Source: CAVVZJ01 sp963752755
Lineage (GTDB): Bacteria; Planctomycetota; Planctomycetia; Isosphaerales; Isosphaeraceae
NCBI GenBank assembly: GCA_963752755.1
Contig: CAVVZJ010000001.1
Span: 744,001 to 808,000 of the forward strand
DNA length: 64,000 bases
Direction of reading: 5' to 3'
This document shows, in pieces, positions 10,111 through 18,115 of the stretch. A model generated the notes under the pieces. It was not told the origin of the DNA. It saw nothing but the letters and a program-made list of their open reading frames with translations, and searched no databases. The number at the start of each line of letters is the position of its first letter. The first letter of the stretch is position 1. The position numbers and the translations under genes are program-made.

Positions 10111-10398
10111 TGTGTGCTATATTATTCCTTGTCTCCTGGACCGTCCGGGGCTGTCATCCCGGCTCGACTCCACGACTCCTCGGCAGGCGACGCGCCGACG
10201 TCACGCTGCGTCCCCAGCGCCGAACGAACTTCACAATGTAACGATTGTCCTGTCAAGTTTATTGCTGGATAAGAACTTGCGTCGTGGCCTGAGGTGCGTC
10301 GCCAGGCGTCCCCTCGGCGTCGCTTCACCGTCTTCGGAGCGTCGCCGTCGCGTCTCCTCGGCGTGACACAAGCGTCGTGTCGGCGTCGTCCAGGCCGG
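10111..10398 (+). ncRNA. Candidate non-coding RNA or long leader, copy A (upstream of beta-glucosidase)
   Basis: Starts with an extended -10 box TGC-TATATT (10115-10123). Exactly 99 nt after the start of the -10 box lies GCGCCGAACGAACTTCA (10217-10233), then AAGAACTTG at 10271 and GGCGTCCCCTCGGCGTC at 10305-10321, which opens an 11-nt-periodic array. A second copy at 28731-28996 has the same islands at identical distances (constant offset 18,620), while the intervening bases differ. No open frame with coding bias covers the element, and an 11-nt repeat is incompatible with codons. The GAACTT island can pair with AAGTT at 10255. Beta-glucosidase starts about 445 nt after the probable transcription start, so it could be an independent small RNA or an untranslated leader. 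Confidence 0.55.
10305..10392 (+). repeat. 11-nt-periodic GGCGTC array, copy A
   Basis: Eight slots begin at 10305, 10316, 10327, 10338, 10349, 10360, 10371 and 10382, reading GGCGTC, GGCGTC, ACCGTC, AGCGTC, CGCGTC, GGCGTG, AGCGTC and GGCGTC. The period is exactly 11 with no slippage. The intervening five bases are variable and pyrimidine-rich. Confidence 0.8.
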
Positions 10399-10574
10399 GA
10401 GTGTGGAACGAAATGCTCAGTATAGCTGATCTGGTGAGGACGACGGCGGATCGCGAGGCCGCGGCGGGCCCCTGACGATCGACCCTCTCCCATCGGCCAT
10501 GCTCGATCTCATAAGATAGGATGGGCCCCGCTGGCGGGGCGGTCGCCTGTCTTCCAGCCAAGGAGTCCGCACCC

Positions 10575-11932
10575 ATGCCCAGCGCCTCCCTCCGGTTTCC
10601 CGACGGCTTCGTCTGGGGCGTGGCCACCGCCTCCGCCCAGATCGAGGGGGCCGCGAGCGTGGATGGCAAGGGCGAATCGATCTGGGACCGCTTCGCCGCC
10701 ACCCCCGGCAAGGTCAAGGGCGGGGACACCCCCGCCGTCGCCTGCGACCACTATCATCGCTACGAGGCGGACGCCGACCTCCTCCAGCAGTTCGGCGTGT
10801 CCCGCTACCGCCTCTCGGTCGCCTGGCCCCGCGTCGTGCCCGACGGCTCCGGGCCAGTCAACCCCCGCGGTCTCGACTTCTACGACCGCCTGATCGACGC
10901 CCTCCTCGCTCGCCACGTCACTCCCTGGGTCACACTCTTCCACTGGGACCTTCCCCAACCCCTCGAAGACCGCGGCGGCTGGCTCGACCGTCGCACGGTG
11001 GACGCCTTCCGCGCCTACGCCGAGGCGGTCGTTGGCCGGCTGGGCGACCGGATCAAGCACTGGTTCACGCTCAACGAGATCCCTTGCTTCATCGGTCACG
11101 GCTACGGAACCGGCATTTTCGCCCCCGGCCTCCAGGTCGAGCCGAAGCGGCTGAACCAGGGGTATCATCACGCCTTGCTCGCCCACGGCCACGCCGTCGA
11201 GGCGATCCGGGCGGGTTGTGGGCCGGAGGCGAGTCGTTGGCCTGGTCCACAACCACCTTCCCGCGCCGCCGATCCCGGTGGTCGAGTCCGAGGCCGACAT
11301 CGCCGCCTGCCGGGTCTATTACGAGCAGACCAACCGCCAACTGATGGCTCCGCTCTTTCGAGGCTCACTATGACAAGGCTTTCCTCCGCGACGCCGGACC
11401 CGACGCCCCCGACGTCGCCCCCGGCGACCTCGACCTCATCGCTCGCCCGATCGACTTCCTCGGCCTGAACCTCTACTGGGGCGACTTCGTCCGCGCCGGC
11501 ATCGACGGCCGACCCGAGGTCCTGCCGTTCCCGGAGCAGTACCCCACCGGCGACATGACCTGGCTGCACATCACCCCCCAGGTGATTTACTGGGCCGTCC
11601 GCCTCGCCCGCGAGGTCTTCGGCGTCAAGAACTTCCTCATCACCGAGAACGGCGCCGCCTTCGAGGACAGGGTGACCGGCTCCGGCGAGGTCCTTGACCT
11701 CGACCGCCGCGAGTATCTCCGCCTCCACCTCCTCTCCCTGCACCGGGCGATCGCCGAAGGGTTCGACGTCCGCGGCTTCTTCGCCTGGTCCTTCCTCGAC
11801 AACTTCGAATGGGCCGAGGGCTACTCCAAGCGTTTCGGCCTCGTCCGCGTCGATTACCCCACCCAGCGCCGCACCCCCAAGCTCAGCGCCCGCTGGTACT
11901 CCGAGGTCGTCCGCGCCAACCAGATCCTCTGA
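10575..11932 (+). CDS. GH1 family beta-glucosidase (two frame breaks)
   Basis: Glycoside hydrolase family 1, predicted to remove terminal beta-glucosyl or related residues from oligosaccharides by a retaining mechanism. The ATG at 10575 follows AAGGAG. The N-terminal FPDGFVWGVATASAQIEG is classic GH1; the acid/base Glu is in TLNE (residue 168) and the nucleophile Glu is in ITENGAAF near 11645. The protein ends with the usual FGLVRVDYPTQRRTPK. The frame breaks near 11220 and again near 11355; between them the conserved sequence LVHNHLP...ACRVYYEQTNRQ is read in another frame. No signal peptide, so cytoplasmic. The candidate RNA at 10111 lies upstream and a 15-bp hairpin follows at 11955. Confidence 0.85.
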
Positions 11933-11954
11933 CCCCGCTCTCTCACGCAGGGGA

Positions 11955-12005
11955 GGCTCCGCCCACCGATCTTCTTGCCCTGTCAGAAATTCGGTGGGCG
12001 GAGCC
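11955..12005. terminator. Perfect 15-bp inverted repeat after beta-glucosidase
   Basis: GGCTCCGCCCACCGA (11955-11969) and its exact complement (11991-12005) flank a 21-nt loop. The arms include GTGGGCGGAGCC. There is no T-tract; it may act as a terminator or be a dispersed palindrome. Confidence 0.5.
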
Positions 12006-12133
12006 CACCCCGCGGCGGCCGAGCCGTCCGATCCAATCCTGCAGGCTACCGAGACCCTTAGGACCCGCTCTCGACCGTCCGTTACAATGAAATGTCAGAA
12101 ATGTCATCCCCCCGCATCTGAGGGGAATCGTTC

Positions 12134-13614
12134 ATGAGCACCCCGCCCGCCACGGCCCGAGACTCGCCGACCCAGCCGGGCGACCCGGTCGCCGCGCCGG
12201 CGGTCCGTGGTGCGGCGCGTCGGCGCTCGCCTGGTTGGTCGTGCTCGCCCTGACCGCGGCCGTCACCGCCTGGACGACCTCCCAGGCGCTCGACCGCTAC
12301 CACCTCCTGCGCTCGGGCTGGTCGTGGGACCTGGCCTATTACAACCAGTGGTTCTGGGCTCTCACGCAGGGCGACGGCCTCCTGTCCGTCCGGCCATTGG
12401 CGTCGTTTGCCGAGGAAGGGCCGTCGGTCTGGAAGATGAACTACCTGGCCCCGGTTCGTTTCCTCATCGTCCCGATTTACCGCGCCTGGCCCGACCCGCG
12501 AACCTTGCTGATTGTCCAGAACGTCGTCTTCTGGTGGTGCCTGCCCGCGGCCTTCGGCCTGGTCCTCTCGGAGACCCGGTCCGTCGCAATGGGCTTCTCG
12601 GCCGTCGCTTTGGTTTTGCCGACCCCTTTGCTCTGGCCCCTGGCCGCCAACGACTTCCGCGAGCTGCAACTCGCCTTGCCCTTTGCCCTCTGGGCCTGGC
12701 ACGGGGTCCGTTCCCGGTCGATCGTCCTGGCGGTCCTGGGCGTGGGTGGCCTGCTGGCGTGCCGGCAGGAGTTCGCCTTGCTGGTCGCCTCCCTGGCGAT
12801 CCTGCCCTCGCGCGAGCCGGGTTCGATCGTGAGCCGCTACCGATGGACGCGGGCCTTGCTGGGCCTCGGCCTGGGCTGGTTCCTGCTCTATCTGGGCTAT
12901 CTCGCCTGGATGGTCGGCCGCTACGCCCCGGAGCAATACCTGGCCGAGTTCGGCGGTCCCAAACCGCCGCTGGTGGAGATCTTGTGGACCACGCTCGGAT
13001 TGCTCGTGCTGGGCATGGCGGCCTGGTCGTTCCTGATGGGCTTCGCGCCGAGGGCGGCCTTGCTGACCTTGCCCTGGATCTGGAGCCTGGCGTCGGGCCG
13101 CTGGGGGATGCCATTGATGGAGACGGTCTCCTGGCACCACGTCCGCTACGCCGCGCCGATGACCGCCGTGATGCTCGCCGCCGGCCTGATGGGTTACAGT
13201 CAGCTCGCGACGGTCGCCGGCCGCTTCCGCCGCGGCGGCTGGATCGTGGCGGGCGTCTGGTTGCTGGCCCTGCTCGGCAACCTCGCCGCTTGCCGGGAGG
13301 TCCAGGCCCGCTTCGCCCGCGTCCCGACTCCCATCTCCCGCTCCGAGGCCGCCGACCTCTGGACCTGGTTCCGCCGCGTCGGACCCGACGAGGGCGTGCT
13401 TGCCCACTACGAAGTCACCGCCCCCCTCTCCTCCCGCCGCCTCCTTTACAGCTACGTCCTCGACGCGAACCGCCCCAAGGGCTATCCCTACGACCTCCCC
13501 GACTCGATCCGCTGGGTCTTCGTGAAGCAAAATGACATTCTCTCGCAACTCCTGAAAGAGCAAGGATTTGAGGAGGTCCATCGCGGTTCTCACATCCGGG
13601 TTTTTCACCGTTGA
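12134..13614 (+). CDS. DUF2079 family polytopic membrane protein (one frame break)
   Basis: A roughly 490-residue integral membrane protein of the DUF2079 (COG3463) type, distantly like glycosyltransferase-C membrane enzymes but of unproven function. I place the start at the ATG at 12134, which has a GAGGGGA site; the frame then breaks near 12210 before the first membrane helix. An in-frame TTG at 12235 is the fallback start. About nine to ten hydrophobic segments follow, with the family-like WDLAYYNQWFWALTQGDG early loop and a charged C-terminal domain (after about 13330). A structured region and a strong terminator follow at 13682-13745. Confidence 0.7.
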
Positions 13615-13681
13615 TCGCGTGATCCGAGATTTTTTCTGAATACGCGCGAACTCGGGACGTCGTTATCTTGTCCAAGAGACA

Positions 13682-13745
13682 CGCGGGTCGCCGACCCTCG
13701 TAAGGTCGTTGTCCCGCGCCTGCCGGGCGTGTTGCCCGGCTTTTT
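13682..13745 (+). terminator. Two-part stem followed by rho-independent terminator
   Basis: An outer stem CGCGGG/CCCGCG (13682-13687 with 13713-13718) encloses an inner stem CGACC/GGTCG (13692-13696 with 13704-13708). It is followed at once by GCCGGGC-gtgtt-GCCCGGC (13722-13740) and TTTTT. This is the cleanest intrinsic terminator in the window. The preceding stem could be part of the DUF2079 3' end, a small RNA, or an attenuator for the doubtful ORF at 13927. Confidence 0.7.
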
Positions 13746-13926
13746 GACGAACGAGCGAAGGGAGCGTGTCGCCCGACGCCCTCCCTGGGTCATCGTTGGA
13801 GTTGGGGATGTCGTAACGTCCACCCACCCTGGCGAGGCCGGCCCGATTTCCGTGACGGGTCGGCACCCACGCCGTCCTTTCTCATCCATCCCGCCTTCTT
13901 TCGTGGCGGACGTGAGGGTCAGAACG

Positions 13927-14496
13927 ATGTTGAACCGCACGAACCGGACGCTGTCGGCCAATTTTCTTGGGCTGAACCTCGGCACGCGGTCGTTCGCCGT
14001 CGCCAATGCGTCGGTGCTCAACAGCGGTTCCCAGACCCTGCGCCTCCGCCACGACCATCCTGATCGTTGCGTCGATCCAATCTTGCGCGCCGGGGCGATG
14101 CGGCGAATCGAACCCATGCCGATTCCGGGCTCGATTCGACCGATTTCCCCCGGCTCACTCCCCGCCTCGTGGTGCTCCGCCAGGAGTGCCGAGGCGCGGG
14201 CGAAGGTTGAGGTCGTCGCCGAGGCGCCGCCGAGAGTCGGAGCCGTGGTCGCGGTCGTACCCGCGACAACCGGCACCGGCTCCACCGGCCAGGCGCGAGG
14301 TCGCTGGCAGCCACAACCGCAACCGCCCGCCTTCCCGAAACCCGGTCCCGCCCCGCGCAGGCTGAAGCGCGGGACGGCCGGATATCCGGGGGGGTATCGC
14401 GGGGCCTGTTCCGCCATGACGACCTCCGCCGTTGCCCCGGCCTTCGACCGCAACACCTTCGTCCCCGTCGCCTGCTTACGGGCGACCGGGGGGTGA
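13927..14496 (+). CDS. Doubtful hypothetical protein
   Basis: A 189-residue open frame whose ATG follows GAGGGTC. The first ~45 codons (MLNRTNRTLSANFLGLNLG onward) have the high GC third positions and smooth composition of real genes here. Later codons are less biased and the protein becomes Pro/Ala/Gly-rich low-complexity sequence without a recognisable domain. No family is recognised. Either a small poorly conserved protein with a frame break after about 14060, or not a gene. It is preceded by a strong terminator at 13722-13745. Confidence 0.3.
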   Translation: MLNRTNRTLSANFLGLNLGTRSFAVANASVLNSGSQTLRLRHDHPDRCVDPILRAGAMRRIEPMPIPGSIRPISPGSLPASWCSARSAEARAKVEVVAEAPPRVGAVVAVVPATTGTGSTGQARGRWQPQPQPPAFPKPGPAPRRLKRGTAGYPGGYRGACSAMTTSAVAPAFDRNTFVPVACLRATGG

Positions 14497-14944
14497 GAGC
14501 CGACCCCAAACGCACAGCTTTGAGCGTCCGGCAGGCCGGCTGAGGAAACGGATCAGTGTTGATTGATTCCTGAGGGGATCAGCCACGCGACCCGCTCCCC
14601 GGCCCGTCCGACCGGACCCGAACCCTGGCTTTGGCGGTCGGTTCCGCGCGGATCACGCCTCGACCCGCGCCGGAACTTGGATCCGGCCCGAGCGTGCGCC
14701 GCGTCGAGCTGTCCACCGTCGGCCGCCCTGCCCGGCGACCGGCCCCGGCCCGTCCACTGACCCGCGGACGATTGCGTCCGAGCCGCGGGGGGACGGTGTC
14801 CCGGAGGCCCCACGTCCCGAGGGCTCTGGCCGTGACCGCTCCCCGACGCCGCGACCGACGTCCGACCCGCTCGCCCTAACCAACCACCCAATGCGAGCCA
14901 ACCGGACCGGGCGTGTACCCCTGAGGATGGGGGATGGACCCGTG
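14497..14944. other. Gene-free spacer upstream of the sigma factor
   Basis: No ORF with coding bias. A weak palindrome GGCTGA/TCAGCC brackets about 14540-14586. The rest is GC-rich sequence with no recognisable promoter. Confidence 0.35.
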
Positions 14945-15613
14945 ATGGCGACCTTCCGCGAGTTCCCGACCCGCACGACCCCGACGACGGCCGAGGCCCG
15001 CTGGAACCAGACCGGCGATCTGGTCCTCCGCGCCCAGGCCGGCGACCGCGACGCCTTCGGCACCCTGATCGAGCAGTTCCAGCAGACCGTCTACGCGATC
15101 TGCCTGGGCCGGCTCGGCCACCCGAGCGAGGCCGCCGAGCTGACGCAGGAGGTCTTCCTCCACGTCATGAAGCGGCTCGGCCAGCTCCGCGAGCCCGAGC
15201 GGTTCGCCGGCTGGCTCCGCCAGGTCGCCGTTCGGATGTCGATCAACCGCGCCACCCGCCGCGTGCCGCCTCCTTCGGTCGAGGACGAGGTCCTCGAAGG
15301 GGCCGGCGGCCGTCGCGAGGAGCCGCTCGACGAGCTGATCGCCCGCGAGCGGGCCGCCCGGCTCTGGGACGGTCTCGGCCGCCTCAAGCCGATGGATCGC
15401 GAGGCGCTCGTCGCCTTCTACATCCACGGCCTCTCACTCGCCCAGATCGCCGAGCAGCTCGATGTCCCGATCGGCACCATCAAGCGTCGCCTGCACACCG
15501 CCCGCAAGCGCCTGAAGGACCTCCTCCAGGCCGACGTGGCCGACGCCGACGAGTGGACCGACACCCCCGCCGACGAGGATGAGGAGTCGCTCGCCCTCGC
15601 GGGTGCCCTCTGA
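14945..15613 (+). CDS. ECF-type RNA polymerase sigma factor
   Basis: A 222-residue sigma-70 family regulator. The start at 14945 is preferred over upstream in-frame codons because GGGGGA lies ten bases before it. Region 2 (about residues 28-95) includes DAFGTLIEQFQQTVYAICL and ELTQEVFLHVMKRL; region 4 (about 135-190) has the helix-turn-helix LSLAQIAEQLDVPIGTIKRRLHTARKRL. The C-terminal tail is acidic (DADEWTDTPADEDEE). No anti-sigma gene is adjacent, so its control is not visible. The 450-bp spacer upstream may hold its own promoter. Confidence 0.9.
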   Translation: MATFREFPTRTTPTTAEARWNQTGDLVLRAQAGDRDAFGTLIEQFQQTVYAICLGRLGHPSEAAELTQEVFLHVMKRLGQLREPERFAGWLRQVAVRMSINRATRRVPPPSVEDEVLEGAGGRREEPLDELIARERAARLWDGLGRLKPMDREALVAFYIHGLSLAQIAEQLDVPIGTIKRRLHTARKRLKDLLQADVADADEWTDTPADEDEESLALAGAL

Positions 15614-15624
15614 GCCGGCGGCAT

Positions 15625-15677
15625 GATGACCGAGGATCGAGGTACGACTCGGGAGAACCCCGATCCCCTCGGTCATC
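15625..15677. terminator. Hairpin between convergent genes
   Basis: GATGACCGAGG at 15625-15635 pairs exactly with CCTCGGTCATC at 15667-15677. It sits between the sigma factor and the convergent small membrane protein, so it could stop transcription in both directions. Confidence 0.55.
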
Positions 15678-15686
15678 GGTCATCCT

Positions 15687-16040
15687 TCATTTGTGATCGA
15701 GGATCTCCCTCTCCCGACTCCGCTCGTACTCCGACCGCTCCTTCAGGTACGCCCACGCCTGGCTCCGCAACCGCCAGTCGTCCCACCAGGCGAAGGCCGC
15801 GATCGGCACGAGGAGGACCGCCACGACGATCGCCCCCGTCCCAGGCGCGCCGAAGGCGGTGAAGAGAGCCAGGAACAGCAGGCCCATCCCCAGGGGAAAG
15901 AGCGTCAGACCCCAGGTTACCCGTCGGTAGCGGGCCAGTTGCTCCTCGATCGGCTCGGCGTCGAGCATCAGTCGCTTGAGCCGGCGTTGCCAGTAGGCCC
16001 GGCGCGAGGCCCAGGTGTCGTCGCGGTTCGGCGTGGACAT
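15687..16040 (-). CDS. Small two-helix membrane protein, unknown
   Basis: A 117-residue protein not assigned to a family. The N-terminal half is basic and helical (about residues 10-40), two adjacent hydrophobic helices cover about 43-85, and the C-terminus is highly charged (LKERSEYERSREREILDHK), a hairpin membrane topology with both ends in the cytoplasm. It ends 36 bp downstream of the DUF72 gene, probably in the same transcript. Role unknown. Confidence 0.6.
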   Translation of the reverse strand: MSTPNRDDTWASRRAYWQRRLKRLMLDAEPIEEQLARYRRVTWGLTLFPLGMGLLFLALFTAFGAPGTGAIVVAVLLVPIAAFAWWDDWRLRSQAWAYLKERSEYERSREREILDHK

Positions 16041-16076
16041 GGAGTGTCAAGGGTCCGGGGGAACGGGTCCAGTCGG

Positions 16077-16928
16077 TCAGTCGAACAGGGTCGTTCTCGG
16101 TCGTTCCGGCGGTGTCGGGTCGGGTTGGCCGAGCAGACGTCGTAGCTCGCGGACGGTCTCCGGGGCGAAGCCCGCATAGTGATTGTTGGCGAAGACCAGG
16201 ACGGGGACTCGTCGGGCCAGGTCCTTGATCACGACGGCCGTCTCGACCAGGTCGCTGGAGCGGTCGATGACGACCTGGTTCCACGTCTGCGTGATCTTCT
16301 CGATCGCCTCGCGGTCGCCCAGCAGACGCACGAACGCCAGCGGTCCTGTCACCGGGTCGTACTGCTCGACGATCTTCGACGGGTGCGGCATCCACTTCTG
16401 CTCGGTCAGGGTGAACGCTGTGTCGTGCGAACGGAGCAAGGCCAGCAATTCCTCGCCCACCCAGCGTGGGTTACGGATCTCGACCGCCAGCGGAACCTGG
16501 CCGTGCGGCCAGGCGTCGAGGAAGGGGTCGAGCACCTGGAGAAACTCGTCGAGCGACCCGAAGGCCCCCTTGTTGAAGTAGCCCATCTGGAGCAGAGCGC
16601 AGGCGATCTTCTCGCCCAGCGGCAGGATCGAGGAGACGAAGCCTTCGACTTCTTCCTGGCAATCGCGGAGCTGCTTCTCGTGGGTGATGACGCGGGGGAC
16701 CTTCAAGGCGAATCGGAAGTCGTCGGGCGTCCGGTCACGCCAGCCGCGGACCATCCGGGGCGTCGGGGCGCGGTAGAAGGTGCTATCGACCTCGACGATC
16801 GGGAAGCGGTCGGCGTAGTATTCCAGGTATTCGCCCGCGGCCATCCCCGGGGGGTAGAAGGGGCCTTCCCACTCGGGATAGCTCCAGCCGCTACAACCGA
16901 TCAGGAGGGAATGACGCGACTCGCTCAT
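16077..16928 (-). CDS. DUF72 family protein
   Basis: A 283-residue cytoplasmic protein of the DUF72 (COG1801) TIM-barrel family, biochemical function unestablished. The N-terminal IGCSGWSYPEWEGPFYP, the EVDSTFYRAP segment, FRFALKVPRVITHEK, and the C-terminal VFANNHYAGFAPETVRELR are all diagnostic. Full length for the family, no frame break. The divergent hydrolase starts about 150 bp away. Confidence 0.88.
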   Translation of the reverse strand: MSESRHSLLIGCSGWSYPEWEGPFYPPGMAAGEYLEYYADRFPIVEVDSTFYRAPTPRMVRGWRDRTPDDFRFALKVPRVITHEKQLRDCQEEVEGFVSSILPLGEKIACALLQMGYFNKGAFGSLDEFLQVLDPFLDAWPHGQVPLAVEIRNPRWVGEELLALLRSHDTAFTLTEQKWMPHPSKIVEQYDPVTGPLAFVRLLGDREAIEKITQTWNQVVIDRSSDLVETAVVIKDLARRVPVLVFANNHYAGFAPETVRELRRLLGQPDPTPPERPRTTLFD

Positions 16929-17075
16929 GTCCCCATTCTAGGCATGTCCGACCCCGTCGTAAACGCGACGCCTCCGACGACCCCGGAAGCGGTCCAGTCG
17001 GCACCGGCGAGGAACCGATGAGAGCCAATGGCTCTCGGCTCAAGGACCGGGAACCCGGGACACGGAGAGACCCCG

Positions 17076-18098
17076 ATGCCGAGCAGGATGCCCCGCCGCG
17101 CGGCCCTGAGCGGCCTGTTGATGTTGTCGTGCTGGCTCGTGCTGCCGACCCCGATGCTGGCCGGCGAGCACGCCGCACCGAGGGTGCCGATCGTCATCTC
17201 GTCGATCCGCCCCCGGCCTGGACTCGACTTCTGGATCGTCGAAACCGAGGACTGCCCGCAGGTGATGGGCAGCAACCCCTGGCCTTGCTTGAATTTCCAC
17301 CATCTCGACCCCGACGGCCTTCGCCAGCGTGACGACGGGTCCCGGTTCCTCGCCGCGGCCACGACCGGTCGACCGGTCGTGGTCATCCTCCACGGCAACC
17401 GCTACGACTTCCGCGACGCCGCCGATGAGGGCTTCGCCGTCGCCGATGCCCTCGACCGCCAGCACGCCCTGCCGGACGACGCGATCGTCGTCTCGTTCCA
17501 CTGGCCGAGCGACCAGGTCTTTCGCGGGATCGTTCGCGACCTCAACGAGAAGGGTCGTCGCGCCATGGTCGCTGGCTACCACCTGGCGCGGTTTCTCTCG
17601 GTCTTCCCGCCGGGCAGCCGGGTCTGCCTGATCGGACACAGTCACGGCGGCAAGGCGATCACCGCCGCGCTCCACCTGCTCGGCGGCGGCCGCGTCTCCA
17701 GCCTGGCCGGCGACCCGCCCGTCGCCTTGCCCACGCCCCCACCGCCGCTACGACTCCGGGCTGTCCTCATCGCCTGCGCCAGCGATCACGACTGGCTTAA
17801 CCCCGGCGAACGTCTCGACGACGCCTTGCCGGTCTGCGAAGCCTTGCTGAACCTGCACAACCGGGGTGACCGTGCGCTCCTGCTCTACCCCCTCGGCGGT
17901 CGCGGCGACGGCCACAAGGCGCTCGGTCGTGTCGGCCTGAAGCGTCGCGACCTCCTCCGCCTCGGCCCGCTGGCCCGCCGCGTCGAGCAGCATGACCTCC
18001 GCCCGATGCTCAGCCACTCCCACATCTTCGCCGAGGCGTTCACCCACCCCCGCGTCGCCGCCTGGGTGACTCCCTATACCTGGGCCGGTGCCCGTTGA
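17076..18098 (+). CDS. Secreted alpha/beta hydrolase-fold protein
   Basis: A 340-residue protein with a signal peptide (about residues 1-30) and an alpha/beta hydrolase core. The oxyanion-region motif VVVILHGNRYDF lies at about 102-112 and the nucleophile elbow GHSHGG places Ser189. A late His is available in the MLSHSHIF segment. The start at 17076 follows GGAGAG. Substrate is unknown; lipase or esterase activity is only a fold-based guess. It is convergent with the DUF1570 gene, 17 bp apart. Confidence 0.75.
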   Translation: MPSRMPRRAALSGLLMLSCWLVLPTPMLAGEHAAPRVPIVISSIRPRPGLDFWIVETEDCPQVMGSNPWPCLNFHHLDPDGLRQRDDGSRFLAAATTGRPVVVILHGNRYDFRDAADEGFAVADALDRQHALPDDAIVVSFHWPSDQVFRGIVRDLNEKGRRAMVAGYHLARFLSVFPPGSRVCLIGHSHGGKAITAALHLLGGGRVSSLAGDPPVALPTPPPPLRLRAVLIACASDHDWLNPGERLDDALPVCEALLNLHNRGDRALLLYPLGGRGDGHKALGRVGLKRRDLLRLGPLARRVEQHDLRPMLSHSHIFAEAFTHPRVAAWVTPYTWAGAR

Positions 18099-18115
18099 AC
18101 CGGGATGGGCCGCGC

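Noticed and set aside
12082..13608. Long leftward open frame opposite the DUF2079 gene
   Set aside because: Low-complexity Gly/Glu/Arg/Gln-rich translation, an antisense shadow of a GC-rich gene; the forward strand encodes a coherent membrane protein.
13605..14456. Leftward open frame of 283 codons in the 13.6-14.5 kb region
   Set aside because: It runs through a clear forward terminator and has no start site or family motif; composition is antisense-like.
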